In this document: positions 1 through 9,177 of the stretch, piece after piece
Layout: each line of letters starts with the position of its first letter
Position numbering within the stretch: the stretch's first letter is position 1
From: Thermoanaerobacterales bacterium
Lineage (GTDB): Bacteria; Bacillota; Thermosediminibacteria; Thermosediminibacterales; Tepidanaerobacteraceae
NCBI GenBank assembly: GCA_012840135.1
Contig: DUMA01000007.1
Span: forward strand, 38,352 to 102,351
Length of the DNA stretch: 64,000 nucleotides
Direction of reading: 5' to 3'
Notes under the pieces: model-generated
Databases searched by the model: none
What the model was told of the DNA's origin: nothing
What the model saw: only the letters and a program-made list of their open reading frames with translations
Position numbers and translations under genes: made by a program

Positions 1-6
1 CCCCTC

Positions 7-789
7 CTACCTTCCTTTAAAATCAGGTGTACGCTTTTCGGTAAATGCTCTGACTCCTTCCTTTGTGTCTTCGGTGGTAAAGCAATAAGCCAGGGCAAGA
101 GCGTCTCTTGATGGATTTATACCCATATTATCTATTACCGTAGAATTAATTATATCTTTATCCAGAGCCATAGTTATAGGCGCTTTCTGGGCTATTTCTT
201 CAGCAATACTATATGCTCCTTTTCTCAACTCGTCGACGCTGTTAAAAACTTCGGTCACCAATCCGTAATCCAGGGCCTGCTTTGAATTTATGAATTTGCC
301 TCTATATACCATATCTTTTGCTCTGCCTTCACCGATAACTCGGGCTAATCTGCACGGCCCTCCCCACCCTGGTATTACTCCCAGTTTTATTTCTGGCAAT
401 CCAAACTTTGCGTTTTCCGAACAAATACGGATATCGGCACATAGGGCTAATTCCAGTCCTCCGCCCAGTGCATACCCATTTACTGCGGCAATGACCGGGA
501 TCCTGAATCTCTCGATGTGCGAGAAAACTTTGTGGCCGATTTCAATAAGGTATTTTGCTTCCCTTGGCCCCATCGTTGCGAGTTGATCTATGTCAGCTCC
601 AGCTATGAAGGCTTTTTCTCCCGAACCGGTAATTATAACTACTCTGACCTCTTCATGGCTTTCTATTTCTGTTAGCAACTCGTCCAGTTCTTCTACTAAG
701 GTGGTATTCAATGCATTCATAGATTTTGGTCTATTGATCGTTAACAGTGCTATCTTGCCTGTATAATCTAAATTCCATCCTTCATTCAT
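7..789 (-). CDS. Enoyl-CoA hydratase/isomerase (crotonase) family protein
   Basis: 260-residue crotonase, the usual family length. Seen: the oxyanion-hole segment AFIAGADI near residue 62, ALGGGLELAL near 107 and LPEIKLGVIPGWGG near 130. The two glutamates expected for hydratase chemistry, one in GGGLEL and one in LPE, are both present. The family hydrates 2-enoyl-CoA or performs related chemistry on acyl-CoA thioesters in the cytoplasm. It lies 20 bp downstream of the CoA-transferase on the same strand, so it probably acts on the thioester that enzyme makes. A Shine-Dalgarno-like GGAGGGG follows its stop, so the operon very likely continues past the left edge. Exact substrate not readable. 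Confidence 0.9.
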   Translation of the reverse strand: MNEGWNLDYTGKIALLTINRPKSMNALNTTLVEELDELLTEIESHEEVRVVIITGSGEKAFIAGADIDQLATMGPREAKYLIEIGHKVFSHIERFRIPVIAAVNGYALGGGLELALCADIRICSENAKFGLPEIKLGVIPGWGGPCRLARVIGEGRAKDMVYRGKFINSKQALDYGLVTEVFNSVDELRKGAYSIAEEIAQKAPITMALDKDIINSTVIDNMGINPSRDALALAYCFTTEDTKEGVRAFTEKRTPDFKGR

Positions 790-809
790 TTTGACTCCTC
801 CTGATATTA

Positions 810-2372
810 TTATTGTTTGTACTTAATTTTATCGATTAACTTCATCGGGATATCATAAAAGATATCAGGGTCCATCATTTTGAGTTCCCTATCAATAGCA
901 GGAGTAAAATCCATTCTGGATAATATATCTCTTTCCAGTTCAATCCCCGGCGCTATTTCTTTTAATGTCATACCTTTTTCGGTCAATTCAAATACAGCCC
1001 TTTCAGTAACGTACAAAACTTTTTGCCCTGTTTCCCTGGCATATTCGCCGCTGAAAGTTATCTGATCGACGTTTTTTACAAACTTCTTATACTTGCCTTC
1101 ATTTAATATTTTCAATTTCCCCTCTGATATTTCGATCTCTAAACCACCTGCTGTAAAAGTACCGCAAAATATAACCTTTTTTGCTGACTGGGAAATGTCG
1201 ATAAATCCGCCGCATCCAGCTATATTTCTACCAAATTTGCTGACATTTACATTACCAAACTGATCGCTTTGAGCAAGGCCTAAAAATGTTATATCCAGGC
1301 CACCACCACTATAAAAATCAAATTGTGAAGGTTCATCTATTATCGCCGTAGGATTTGTAGCAACACCGAATATTGCTCCTTGTGCCGGAATTCCACCTAT
1401 AATTCCCTGCTCTATAGTCAATGTTAAAAAGTCACTAATACCTTCTTCAGCAGCCACTGCTGCAACACCATCCGGCATTCCGAATCCCAGATTAACGATG
1501 GAACCGGGCAGCAATTCCATGGCGGCGCGTCTTGCTACAATCTTTCTTTCATCCAGTTTCATAGGTGGCAGTTGAGCCAGTGGAACTTTGACCCTTCCAG
1601 TAAAACCAGGATTAAATTCTCCCTCATAAGTCTGCCATTGCTCATTATGCAAAACTATCGCATCCACCAGTATTCCCGGTATCTTTATATCTTTAGGATC
1701 CAAAGTGTTTGTTCTAGCCAGGTATTTTACCTGGCAGATTACCTTGCCGCCGGAGTTTTTTGCGGCCTGAGCCAATGCCAGAGCTTCCAGGAATACTGGC
1801 TCTTCTTCCATTGAAATGTTTCCCGCTTCATCTGCAGTGGTTCCACGGATTATCGCAATATTTATCGGGAAAGACCTGTACAGCAAGAGTTCCCGGCCTT
1901 TTAATTCTATCAATTCCACCAGATCTTCTTTTGTGATATCATTTAGCTTTCCGCCCTCTACCCGCGGATCCACAAAGGTTTTAAGGCCTATGTGAGTGAG
2001 AAGGCCAGGCCTTCGGGCGGCAATTTCACGGTAAAGCTGTGTCATAACTCCCTGGGGCAGATTATAGGCTTCGATTTTGTTTTCATTGGCAAGTTCGGCC
2101 ATTCTAGGAGACCAGCCCCAGTGCCCTCCTATCACTCTTTTGACCATTTTCTCATGGGCAAATCGGTTGATTCCCGTAGCTTTTTTATCACCCAGGCCCG
2201 AAGCATGCACAAATGTCATGTTGCACGGGTGCCCGGTATTCAAAAAACTTTCTTCGATTTTTTCCAATACAAGCGAAGGTTCAAGAACACCTCCACCGGA
2301 ACCTACCGTTGCAACTGTATCCCCATCTTTGATTAATTTTACAGCCTCTTCAGGAGCCATGAGCTTGTTCAT
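810..2372 (-). CDS. Acyl-CoA:acetate/propionate CoA-transferase (family I, YdiF/Pct-like)
   Basis: 520 residues, the length of single-chain family I CoA-transferases in which the alpha and beta halves are fused. Seen: N-terminal glycine-rich segment after KDGDTVATVGSGGG; second half begins near residue 280 (RRAAMELLPGSIVNLGFGMPDGV). TIEQGIIGGIPAQG near 325 holds the probable catalytic glutamate that forms the glutamyl-CoA intermediate in this family. It would activate a carboxylic acid by moving CoA from acetyl- or propionyl-CoA. It overlaps the upstream epimerase gene by 4 bp (ATGA), which indicates translational coupling in the TRAP operon. The acid it activates is unknown. Confidence 0.9.
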   Translation of the reverse strand: MNKLMAPEEAVKLIKDGDTVATVGSGGGVLEPSLVLEKIEESFLNTGHPCNMTFVHASGLGDKKATGINRFAHEKMVKRVIGGHWGWSPRMAELANENKIEAYNLPQGVMTQLYREIAARRPGLLTHIGLKTFVDPRVEGGKLNDITKEDLVELIELKGRELLLYRSFPINIAIIRGTTADEAGNISMEEEPVFLEALALAQAAKNSGGKVICQVKYLARTNTLDPKDIKIPGILVDAIVLHNEQWQTYEGEFNPGFTGRVKVPLAQLPPMKLDERKIVARRAAMELLPGSIVNLGFGMPDGVAAVAAEEGISDFLTLTIEQGIIGGIPAQGAIFGVATNPTAIIDEPSQFDFYSGGGLDITFLGLAQSDQFGNVNVSKFGRNIAGCGGFIDISQSAKKVIFCGTFTAGGLEIEISEGKLKILNEGKYKKFVKNVDQITFSGEYARETGQKVLYVTERAVFELTEKGMTLKEIAPGIELERDILSRMDFTPAIDRELKMMDPDIFYDIPMKLIDKIKYKQ

Positions 2373-3205
2373 TCTAGTCCCTCCCGATTGTTAACAGCGA
2401 TTTTTGAATTTATGAATTTCAAACTTTTCAAAACTGCGGGATCCGGATCCGTGCAATATTGGAATCCCAGTTCGACCGTAATATAGCCTTCATAATTAAT
2501 CCTTTTCAGATTTTGAAAGAAAACTTCATAATCCATTCTACCTGTTCCCGGCACCATGTGATCATCAGTCACGCCCATATTGTCATCTATGTGGAAATGA
2601 AGCATATTGTTTTCAATGCCCAAGAAACCGTCGGATACGGATTCTCTGTTAACAAACATATGTCCTGTATCCAGCACAAGACCTATTCTGTTCCCCAGGT
2701 CTTTAACAACCCTTTTCCCATCTTCTGCAGTCACCACCAGATCAGTTTCGTAACGGTTGCCCGGTTCCAGCATTAGATTTATGGTATTTCCTGAATATTC
2801 CATTAATTTTGAAATACTATCTATCATATTACTCCATGCGCTTTCATAGCTCTGGCCGAATCTTGCATGACCGGGGCATATGCTTATAAGAGGAGCTCCC
2901 AGGGCCACAGCTATATCTATACTTTTCTTTAGATAATCAATGCTCCTATTTCTTATTATATCGTCGTCTATAGCTATATTTGTTGGATACCTGAACTGGG
3001 CTGGAATAAATCCGGATATATTCAAACCTGCGTTCCTTACCATATCCCTTATCTTTTCTATCTTTTCAGAGGTCATATCGTAAGCGTATGCATGGGGAGT
3101 CCCTCCCCATATTTCAACGCCGTCATACCCAAATGAAGCTATTCTTTCTATAGCATCCTCCAGTGAGTAATAGAAATAGGGAAATGTTGAAATACTTGTT
3201 TTCAA
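2369..3205 (-). CDS. Sugar phosphate isomerase/epimerase family TIM-barrel protein, FrlC-like
   Basis: 278-residue AP-endonuclease-2-type TIM barrel. Seen: FGYDGVEIWGGTPHAYA near residue 25, very close in character to fructoselysine 3-epimerase (FrlC); candidate metal ligands in LMLEPG, LVLDTGH, HFHIDD and TVELGF; and a VPGTGRMDY segment that matches the VPGEGKM-like loop of FrlC relatives. The family catalyses keto-sugar epimerisation or isomerisation, and some members are 3-dehydroshikimate dehydratases. The presence of an AroE-like gene in the same operon makes both readings possible. Position between the TRAP permease and the CoA-transferase places it in substrate breakdown. Confidence 0.8.
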   Translation of the reverse strand: MKTSISTFPYFYYSLEDAIERIASFGYDGVEIWGGTPHAYAYDMTSEKIEKIRDMVRNAGLNISGFIPAQFRYPTNIAIDDDIIRNRSIDYLKKSIDIAVALGAPLISICPGHARFGQSYESAWSNMIDSISKLMEYSGNTINLMLEPGNRYETDLVVTAEDGKRVVKDLGNRIGLVLDTGHMFVNRESVSDGFLGIENNMLHFHIDDNMGVTDDHMVPGTGRMDYEVFFQNLKRINYEGYITVELGFQYCTDPDPAVLKSLKFINSKIAVNNREGLE

Positions 3206-3227
3206 ATATTACCCTCCTCGTATCTCT

Positions 3228-4523
3228 TCATTTCATTAGAAGATTCGGTAAAAACATGACTATTGAAGGCACATATGTTATAAGGATTAATACTAAAATT
3301 AACGGTATATAGAATACAAACAAAGCCCTGGTCAATTTTGGCACACTTATCTTTGCCATACTAGACATTAAAAAGAGCAATGTCCCTACAGGAGGTGTTA
3401 CCAATCCTATAGAAAGGTTCACCATCATGATTAACCCAAAATGTACCGGATCTACCCCTATACTCTTCATTATCGGCAGCAAAATGGGAGTAAATATTAA
3501 TATGGCAGGAGACATGTCCATAAAACATCCTACTATCAGCAAAAGTATATTTGTTATAAGCAGGATAACAAACTTGCTACTGGAAATAGACAGTATGAAT
3601 TTTCCTACCATCTCGGGGACATTTTCAAAAGCCAGGACCCATGCAAAAGCATTTGATGCTGCAATTAGAAATAACACAACAGCTGTAGTTTTGGCACTAT
3701 TTAAAAATATCTTTGGCAGTATTTTAAGGTCTAGCTGTTTGTATACAAAGATTGAAATCAGCAGAGAGTAGGCTACTGCTACTACAGCTGCTTCAGTGGC
3801 TGTAAAAAAACCCGAAACTATGCCGCCGATTATTATAATTATGGCGATCAGAGCCGGAATAGCCGCAAGCGTGCTCCGCGTAAAATCTTTAAGCGATACC
3901 GGGGGCTCTGCAGGATAATTCCTCTTGACCGCTATGAAATAACAAATAATCATCAGCGCCAGCCCCAGAAGAAGGCCCGGCATGAAACCACCCAAAAACA
4001 GCGCCCCTACAGAAACTCCACCTGCTGCCATGGAATATACTATCATTGTATTTGACGGAGGGATTATGAGTCCGTTGGTAGCTGAAGCGGCTATGACGGC
4101 TGCAGAAAAGTCATCATCATATCCCTTTTTTTTCATTAAAGGAAGAAGCATGGCGCCTAGAGTTGAACCATCCGCCACGGAGGAGCCGGAAACACCCGAC
4201 AGGAATATCTCCCCCACTATGGCAATCATCGCCAGACCGCCGCGGATTCTTCCCACTAGGGCATTGGAAAAATCCACAAGACTTTTAGAAGCCCCTCCTT
4301 TTTCCAGTATCTCTCCTGCAAGTATAAAAAATGGAATCGCCAGTAGAGGGAAACTGTTTATTCCTGCTATCATGCGCTGAACAATAACCTGCAACGGCAA
4401 ATTGCCAATAGTCAATAATGATATCATCGTCGACAGTACCATTGATATGGCAATGGGGACTCCCAAAGCAATCAATATTAGAAAACTTATAGTTAATGCT
4501 GCTATCGTCATAGGTTTCTTCAC
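3228..4523 (-). CDS. dctM: TRAP transporter large permease (DctM)
   Basis: 431-residue very hydrophobic protein of DctM length. Seen: the family N-terminal signature LIALGVPIAISMVLS, IPFFILAGEILEKGG near residue 63, GSSVADGSTLGAMLLPLMKKKGYD near 115 and NGLIIPPSNTMIVYS near 150. It is the main ion-coupled membrane channel of a tripartite periplasmic-type transporter and works with the DctP and DctQ proteins encoded just upstream. The gap to dctQ is only 7 bp. TRAP systems import organic acids and related carboxylates using a sodium gradient. Confidence 0.95.
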   Translation of the reverse strand: MKKPMTIAALTISFLILIALGVPIAISMVLSTMISLLTIGNLPLQVIVQRMIAGINSFPLLAIPFFILAGEILEKGGASKSLVDFSNALVGRIRGGLAMIAIVGEIFLSGVSGSSVADGSTLGAMLLPLMKKKGYDDDFSAAVIAASATNGLIIPPSNTMIVYSMAAGGVSVGALFLGGFMPGLLLGLALMIICYFIAVKRNYPAEPPVSLKDFTRSTLAAIPALIAIIIIIGGIVSGFFTATEAAVVAVAYSLLISIFVYKQLDLKILPKIFLNSAKTTAVVLFLIAASNAFAWVLAFENVPEMVGKFILSISSSKFVILLITNILLLIVGCFMDMSPAILIFTPILLPIMKSIGVDPVHFGLIMMVNLSIGLVTPPVGTLLFLMSSMAKISVPKLTRALFVFYIPLILVLILITYVPSIVMFLPNLLMK

Positions 4524-4530
4524 CCCCTTA

Positions 4531-5010
4531 TCATTCTTTTATAGTTTTAAAACTCAATAACCATTTTTCTAGCGAAAAGATTATTATCAATGCACCGCTT
4601 ATGGGCAATGACATATAGACCCATGAAAAAGCAATTTTCAGTGCGGGAGATATCTGCCCAAAGTTCTGTAGCGTCACATATATACCATAATGAAACATTA
4701 TGATACCCACAAGTATGGTGCATATATGACTCAAGGCAACTATACCCCTCTTTACTGCCCGGTTTTTTACAAAACCGATAAATATATCGATCCCCAGATG
4801 GCCTGATTCTCTCACAATTACTGCACCACCCAACAGCCCTATCCATATCATAAGGTATCTGGATAGTTCCTCAGTCCATGAAGGAGCTATCCCCAATTCT
4901 CTGCCCACGACCTGAATCAACATTGAAATGACATCCACCATCATAAATATTACTATTATTATTTCTATCGCTCTGGTCAAAATGTCCAGCAATTTTGTGA
5001 ACGATTTCAA
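4531..5010 (-). CDS. dctQ: TRAP transporter small permease (DctQ)
   Basis: 159 residues with four predicted membrane segments. Seen: the conserved DctQ stretch APSWTEELSRYLMIWIGLLGGAVIVRESGHLGID near residues 42-77. This subunit associates with DctM in the membrane. It lies between dctP and dctM in the standard order, 79 bp after dctP and 7 bp before dctM. Confidence 0.93.
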   Translation of the reverse strand: MKSFTKLLDILTRAIEIIIVIFMMVDVISMLIQVVGRELGIAPSWTEELSRYLMIWIGLLGGAVIVRESGHLGIDIFIGFVKNRAVKRGIVALSHICTILVGIIMFHYGIYVTLQNFGQISPALKIAFSWVYMSLPISGALIIIFSLEKWLLSFKTIKE

Positions 5011-5089
5011 TTATGAAGCTCCCTCCTCATAATAAGATGTCTGACAGGGAATTTAGTAGGAGGGTTTCCCCTCCTACATGAAATGTTTA

Positions 5090-6127
5090 TTATTGTACTG
5101 ACTGAATCTTCTCTATCAAACCATCAAATTTGGGTTTTAATTGTTCGATCAATGGTTTCACAACTTCCGCAAAAGCAGCCTGATCAACTGTATTAATTTT
5201 CTCACCCTTAGCCTTTAATTCATCCATGGTCTTTTTCTCATAATCAGCCCATGCCTTTAACTGATACTCTTGTGAGGCCTTTGCTGCTTCCATGATGGCA
5301 TTTTGTATATCCGAAGGCATCTCATTCCATTTCTTCAGACTCATAACAAGCATATCCGGTATTCTCATATGCTCATCCAAAGAAAAATATGGAGCTACTT
5401 CATAATGTTTCATTGTAAGAAGACTTATAGGACTGTTTTCGGCTCCGTCAATAACACCCGTCTGCAATGCAGAGTATACTTCGGAGAACGAAGTAGTAGT
5501 TGGCTGAGCTTTAAAAGCTTCTATAGTCTTTAGCATGACTTCGCTGGGCATGACCCTAATTTTCATACCTTTTAAATCCTCGGGTTTTTGAATGGGTTTT
5601 ACTCTGTTGTAGAATGACCTCGCGCCGCCATCATAATAGACTATACCTTTCAATTGTTTACTCTCTAAATCTTTAAAAATTTCCTGACCTATTTCACCAT
5701 TTAAGACATTCCAGTAGTGATTTGCATCTTTAAACAAATATGGGACACTGAAAATATCCATCTTTGGTGCAAAACCGCTCATATTGCCTGCCGAGACCCT
5801 GACAAATTCTAATATGCCCTGCTGTGCCTGCTCAATTACTTCTGTTTCCTCGCCCAGCTGAGCGGCGGGATAAACTTTTACTTCAACCTGCCCGTTTGTT
5901 TTCTTATTCAATTCCTCTGCAAAAACATTCAATGCTTCTGTCGTTGGATGTTCGGCCGGGTGATTTGTAGAAATCCTAAATGTGTATTTTGGTGTTGAAC
6001 CGCCCTGTTGTTGGGTTCCTTCACTGCTTTTATCACTACTATTACTACTTTTTCCACAGCCTGTTAAAAGGATGCTTCCTACTAATGCTATCACCAATAA
6101 CAAGACAAGACTTTTTTTGATAGACAA
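5090..6127 (-). CDS. dctP: TRAP transporter solute-binding lipoprotein (DctP)
   Basis: About 345 residues. An N-terminal lysine pair, a hydrophobic segment and the lipobox LLTGC show a lipoprotein anchored outside the membrane. Seen: the TRAP signature FVRVSAGNMSGFAPKMDIFSVPYLF and, further on, YYDGGARSFYNRVKPIQKPEDLKGMKIRVM; the arginine in KIRV is the residue that binds the ligand carboxylate in this family, so the ligand is probably an acid. An AAGGAGG site lies directly before the TTG at 6136 with no spacing, so I prefer the TTG at 6127 (MSIKKSLVL), which gives 9 bp spacing. It is the first transporter gene after aroE. Confidence 0.93.
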   Translation of the reverse strand: MSIKKSLVLLLVIALVGSILLTGCGKSSNSSDKSSEGTQQQGGSTPKYTFRISTNHPAEHPTTEALNVFAEELNKKTNGQVEVKVYPAAQLGEETEVIEQAQQGILEFVRVSAGNMSGFAPKMDIFSVPYLFKDANHYWNVLNGEIGQEIFKDLESKQLKGIVYYDGGARSFYNRVKPIQKPEDLKGMKIRVMPSEVMLKTIEAFKAQPTTTSFSEVYSALQTGVIDGAENSPISLLTMKHYEVAPYFSLDEHMRIPDMLVMSLKKWNEMPSDIQNAIMEAAKASQEYQLKAWADYEKKTMDELKAKGEKINTVDQAAFAEVVKPLIEQLKPKFDGLIEKIQSVQ

Positions 6128-6220
6128 TACAATCAACCTCCTTAAAAATTTTTTGTTATAGTTAAGATTCCCTTTAAATAATTCTAAACTTATTCACCCC
6201 CTTAATTGGTTAAACAGATA

Positions 6221-7099
6221 TTAATTCTCTTTACTGTTTAAAAAATTAACAACCGATTGTTCCATGATTTTAAGAGGAGCTACCTTCCCAGTCCAGATCT
6301 CAAAGGCAACAGCCGCTTGATAGATAAGTAAGTTAATTCCTGCAATTGTATCTAGATTTAAACTTCTGGCTTTCTTTAGAAATGTGGTTTCAAGAGGTTC
6401 ATATACTGTTTCATAAATGATAGCGTCTTTTCGGACTTTATCCCATGGAACTAATAATGAGAGGTCCCCTTTATTATTCATTCCAAGGGATGTACAATTT
6501 ACTATGAGATCACTTTCATTGAGTGCATTATTCCATTTTACGTCTTCCCATTGAATTACTTCTACATTTGTTTCTTTAAAGAAACTTAATTTATCCTCCA
6601 GCGATTTTGCCCTTTCAAAGTTTCTATTGGTAATGTATATTTTTTTGACTTTATTCATTGCCAGTTCCACGGCAACAGCTTTAGCTACTCCCCCGGCGCC
6701 AAAAACGAAAGCTATGGACGGGTATCTATTATATTTCGCCAATAATGACAATCCAAAACCTCTGGAGTCGGTGTTATAGCCCGTCAATATACCGTTTTCA
6801 TTGTTTATGCAATTTACCGCACCTATTAACTGCGCTTCCGGTGATAGTTTGTCAAGATACTGCAAAATTTCTTCTTTTAAAGGCATCGTAACGCTGAGAC
6901 CTTTAATAGAGAAAGTACGCACCATCTCCATTGCGAGTTTTAAATTTTCTTTACCCGTTTTCAATGCTATAAAAACTTTATCTAAGTTTTCGTATTTAAA
7001 AGCACTATTGTGTATTACTGGCGACAGCGAATGACTTACAGGATCTCCTAAAATTGCATAAATATCAGTTTTACCGGAAATAACATGATAATTATTCAT
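6221..7099 (-). CDS. aroE: Shikimate/quinate dehydrogenase family protein (AroE-like)
   Basis: 292 residues, full length for AroE. Seen: SHSLSPVIHN near residue 22 (the serine pair that binds shikimate carboxylate), TMPLKEE near 70 with the catalytic lysine, GYNTDSRGF near 108 with the catalytic aspartate, and the nucleotide-binding GAGGVAKAVAVEL near 133. The family oxidises or reduces shikimate/3-dehydroshikimate or quinate with NAD(P). Its place in a LacI-controlled TRAP transport operon, away from other aromatic-biosynthesis genes, suggests a catabolic quinate/shikimate-type role over biosynthesis. That role is an inference. Confidence 0.85.
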   Translation of the reverse strand: MNNYHVISGKTDIYAILGDPVSHSLSPVIHNSAFKYENLDKVFIALKTGKENLKLAMEMVRTFSIKGLSVTMPLKEEILQYLDKLSPEAQLIGAVNCINNENGILTGYNTDSRGFGLSLLAKYNRYPSIAFVFGAGGVAKAVAVELAMNKVKKIYITNRNFERAKSLEDKLSFFKETNVEVIQWEDVKWNNALNESDLIVNCTSLGMNNKGDLSLLVPWDKVRKDAIIYETVYEPLETTFLKKARSLNLDTIAGINLLIYQAAVAFEIWTGKVAPLKIMEQSVVNFLNSKEN

Positions 7100-7135
7100 T
7101 GTATAATCTCCCTTGTGTTTTTATAAAAAGGTTGA

Positions 7136-8128
7136 TTATTTAACTGAATTTCTTATTATTAACTCACAGGGCATAACTTCAACTTTTGCCTTGGGTTTCC
7201 TCTTGGCCTCAATTATCTTTATAAGCCTTTCACATGCCTTTACCCCCATCTCATAGAATGGCTGGGAGACGGTGGTCAAGGGCGGGTCCAGAAGGGGTGC
7301 CATATCGGAGTTATCAAAGCCTATAACTGAAATATCATCAGGGACTTTCAGACCAAAATCCTTTATAGCTCGGATAACTCCTATAGCTTTCGGGTCGCTG
7401 GTGGCAAAAACACCATCTATCTCATAACCCTTTTTTAATAAATCAGTCATGGCTTTATAGCCATCTTCCCATCCGTAGATACCATGGACAACCAGTTCTT
7501 CTTTGAAAGGTATACCGGCTTCTTTTAGTGCTTTTTTATATCCTTCGAACCTCTGCTGGTAAAGGAAGATATCCATATGGCCGTTTATAAAGGCTATATT
7601 TTTTAAGCCTCGTGACAGCATGTATTTTGTGGCGTCATAGGCGCCATTATAATTGTCGACGGTTATGGCATCCACATCTTCCCCCATCTGCCTTATGAGA
7701 AACACCACGGGAAAGCCCTCTCTTTTTAATTCCAACAAGTGTTCATGGCCAGGGCGAGCTGTGGAAAAGATAAATCCGTCTATAAGTCGTCGTCGTAGAT
7801 TATCTATATAAAACTTTTCGGTTTCTACATCCTCGTCAGTATTACATAGTACAACGGTGTAACCATGTTTTTTAGCTGTATCCTCTATACCACGTATGGC
7901 AGCTGGGAAAACCAGATTTCGCACATTAGGAATGATAAGCCCCAGAGTTCTGCTCTTACCATCTTTTAAACCCTGTGCCAATACATTGGGTTGATAGTTA
8001 AGTTCTTTTACAGCCTGAAGTACCTTCTGCTTTGTTTCATCATTTACTGGTATTTTACCGCTAAGAGCTCGAGATACCGTGCTGGTAGATACTCCCGCCC
8101 TTTCTGCCACTTCTTTGATAGTAACCAA
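7136..8128 (-). CDS. LacI-family transcriptional regulator
   Basis: About 330 residues. Seen: the LacI headpiece VTIKEVAERAGVSTSTVSRAL at the N terminus, followed by a periplasmic-binding-protein-like sensor (LGLIIPNVRNLVFP near 60; SDPKAIGVIRAIKDFGLKVP near 260; ISVIGFDNSD). A longer frame starts at an ATG at 8152, but AGGGGGT lies 6 bp before the TTG at 8128, which begins the standard headpiece, so I use that start. First gene of the operon aroE-dctPQM-epimerase-CoA-transferase-crotonase. Two palindromes just upstream fit LacI-family operators, so it probably represses itself and the operon. Confidence 0.92.
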   Translation of the reverse strand: MVTIKEVAERAGVSTSTVSRALSGKIPVNDETKQKVLQAVKELNYQPNVLAQGLKDGKSRTLGLIIPNVRNLVFPAAIRGIEDTAKKHGYTVVLCNTDEDVETEKFYIDNLRRRLIDGFIFSTARPGHEHLLELKREGFPVVFLIRQMGEDVDAITVDNYNGAYDATKYMLSRGLKNIAFINGHMDIFLYQQRFEGYKKALKEAGIPFKEELVVHGIYGWEDGYKAMTDLLKKGYEIDGVFATSDPKAIGVIRAIKDFGLKVPDDISVIGFDNSDMAPLLDPPLTTVSQPFYEMGVKACERLIKIIEAKRKPKAKVEVMPCELIIRNSVK

Positions 8129-8201
8129 TCGCAGACCCCCTATCTGATACATGGAACAATCTTTAATTTGCGTTTAATATCGTATCCTTTCTTTGACAAG
8201 G

Positions 8202-8239
8202 ATTGTGCAATGGTTTGTAATAACGTTTGTGCAATCGTT
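8202..8239. promoter_or_regulatory. Two LacI-type operators upstream of the regulator/TRAP operon
   Basis: Seen at 8222-8239: AACGTTTGTGCAATCGTT, an 18-bp palindrome that breaks only at its centre and at one symmetric pair. Seen at 8202-8211: ATTGTGCAAT, with the same TTG-TG-CAA core. Both lie between the lacI-type start (8128) and the upstream gene. LacI-family dimers bind such sites, so autoregulation is the likely use. Confidence 0.65.
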
Positions 8240-8395
8240 ATCATTTTTATTATATTTTATTCGACGTCAATTTTAAAATTCCTGCTTAATCTTAAAATTT
8301 TTTTAACAAAAAAAATAAAATAAAAAAAGCATTGTGCCATATGCGATAAGGATTAAATCTTAAAGTAATTGTATATTTAAAGGCTCCCTTAAGAG

Positions 8396-8824
8396 TCATT
8401 CCGGATAGGATTTAAATCCCATCTGCGTAAAATGTTTATCATAAGTAAAAGCACATTGAGCATGGTACTTTTTCATCGCTACGAAGCTGGTACAATCTGT
8501 AAAGCTAAAGGTTTTATCATTGTATTTTTTAGCCAGCATCCAGGCTTCTTCTTCATCATTTTCATCTATTCTTATAAACTTAAGAATCTTGCTTTCTCGA
8601 ATGAAAGTACCTATTTTGATAGCGTCATCATGCCTTCTGCAAAAATAAGCGTATACTTCATCAAATACAAAATTGGTAGTAAAGGGAATGAAATTAATGT
8701 TTCCTAGATTTTCAGGCGTAAAAAATTTTACACTTTTATCATGATTAACATCATCCATGTCATATAGGGATATAAAAGCGGACGTATCAATAAAAAGCAA
8801 TTTCTTATCCTTTTTCATTCTCAA
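8396..8824 (-). CDS. PIN-domain ribonuclease toxin (VapC-like)
   Basis: 142 residues. Seen: the acidic PIN residues in order, FIDTSAF near 10, FVFDEVYAY near 50, FSFTDCTSF near 112 and FTYDKHF near 131. PIN toxins are Mg-dependent RNases, often cutting tRNA or rRNA. It follows a ribbon-helix-helix-type gene by 22 bp in antitoxin-toxin order. The pair is AT-rich and sits alone between two metabolic operons, which fits a horizontally moved toxin-antitoxin cassette. Confidence 0.85.
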   Translation of the reverse strand: MRMKKDKKLLFIDTSAFISLYDMDDVNHDKSVKFFTPENLGNINFIPFTTNFVFDEVYAYFCRRHDDAIKIGTFIRESKILKFIRIDENDEEEAWMLAKKYNDKTFSFTDCTSFVAMKKYHAQCAFTYDKHFTQMGFKSYPE

Positions 8825-8846
8825 ACTTCTCCTAATTTACTGGAAT

Positions 8847-9101
8847 TTAATCATTAAATTCATGTCTATAAATATACTTATCATGATTAATGGAACCGTC
8901 TTTGCGGCCGGTGTGAATTCCTTCTTTGGCGAGTTTAAAAATTGGATCATCTGGATCTATTTCATATTCCTTTTCGATTTCTTTATCTATTATGTTGCGA
9001 AGAACTTCAGCCATACTTGTTTTATACTTAGCGGCCTTTTCTTTCAAGTAGTTATGCTGATCTTTTGTCAGGTAAATCTGGGTCCTGAACTTTTCTTCCA
9101 T
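8847..9101 (-). CDS. Ribbon-helix-helix antitoxin partner of the PIN toxin
   Basis: 84 residues. Seen: an N-terminal FRTQIYLTKDQHNYLKEKA strand-helix pattern and TSMAEVLRNIIDKEI helix typical of CopG/MetJ-type RHH antitoxins, then an acidic C-terminal tail (YEIDPDDPIFKLA) suited to mask the toxin. The gene is first in the pair, preceded by a GGAGG site. Upstream, tandem copies of TACATTA between about 9133 and 9150 may form its promoter and operator. Which fold subgroup is unsure. Confidence 0.75.
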   Translation of the reverse strand: MEEKFRTQIYLTKDQHNYLKEKAAKYKTSMAEVLRNIIDKEIEKEYEIDPDDPIFKLAKEGIHTGRKDGSINHDKYIYRHEFND

Positions 9102-9177
9102 AAAATAACCTCCAAATGGTATAATTAGAACTTACATTATACATTATACATCATGTTTAACTCATAATCAATTTACT

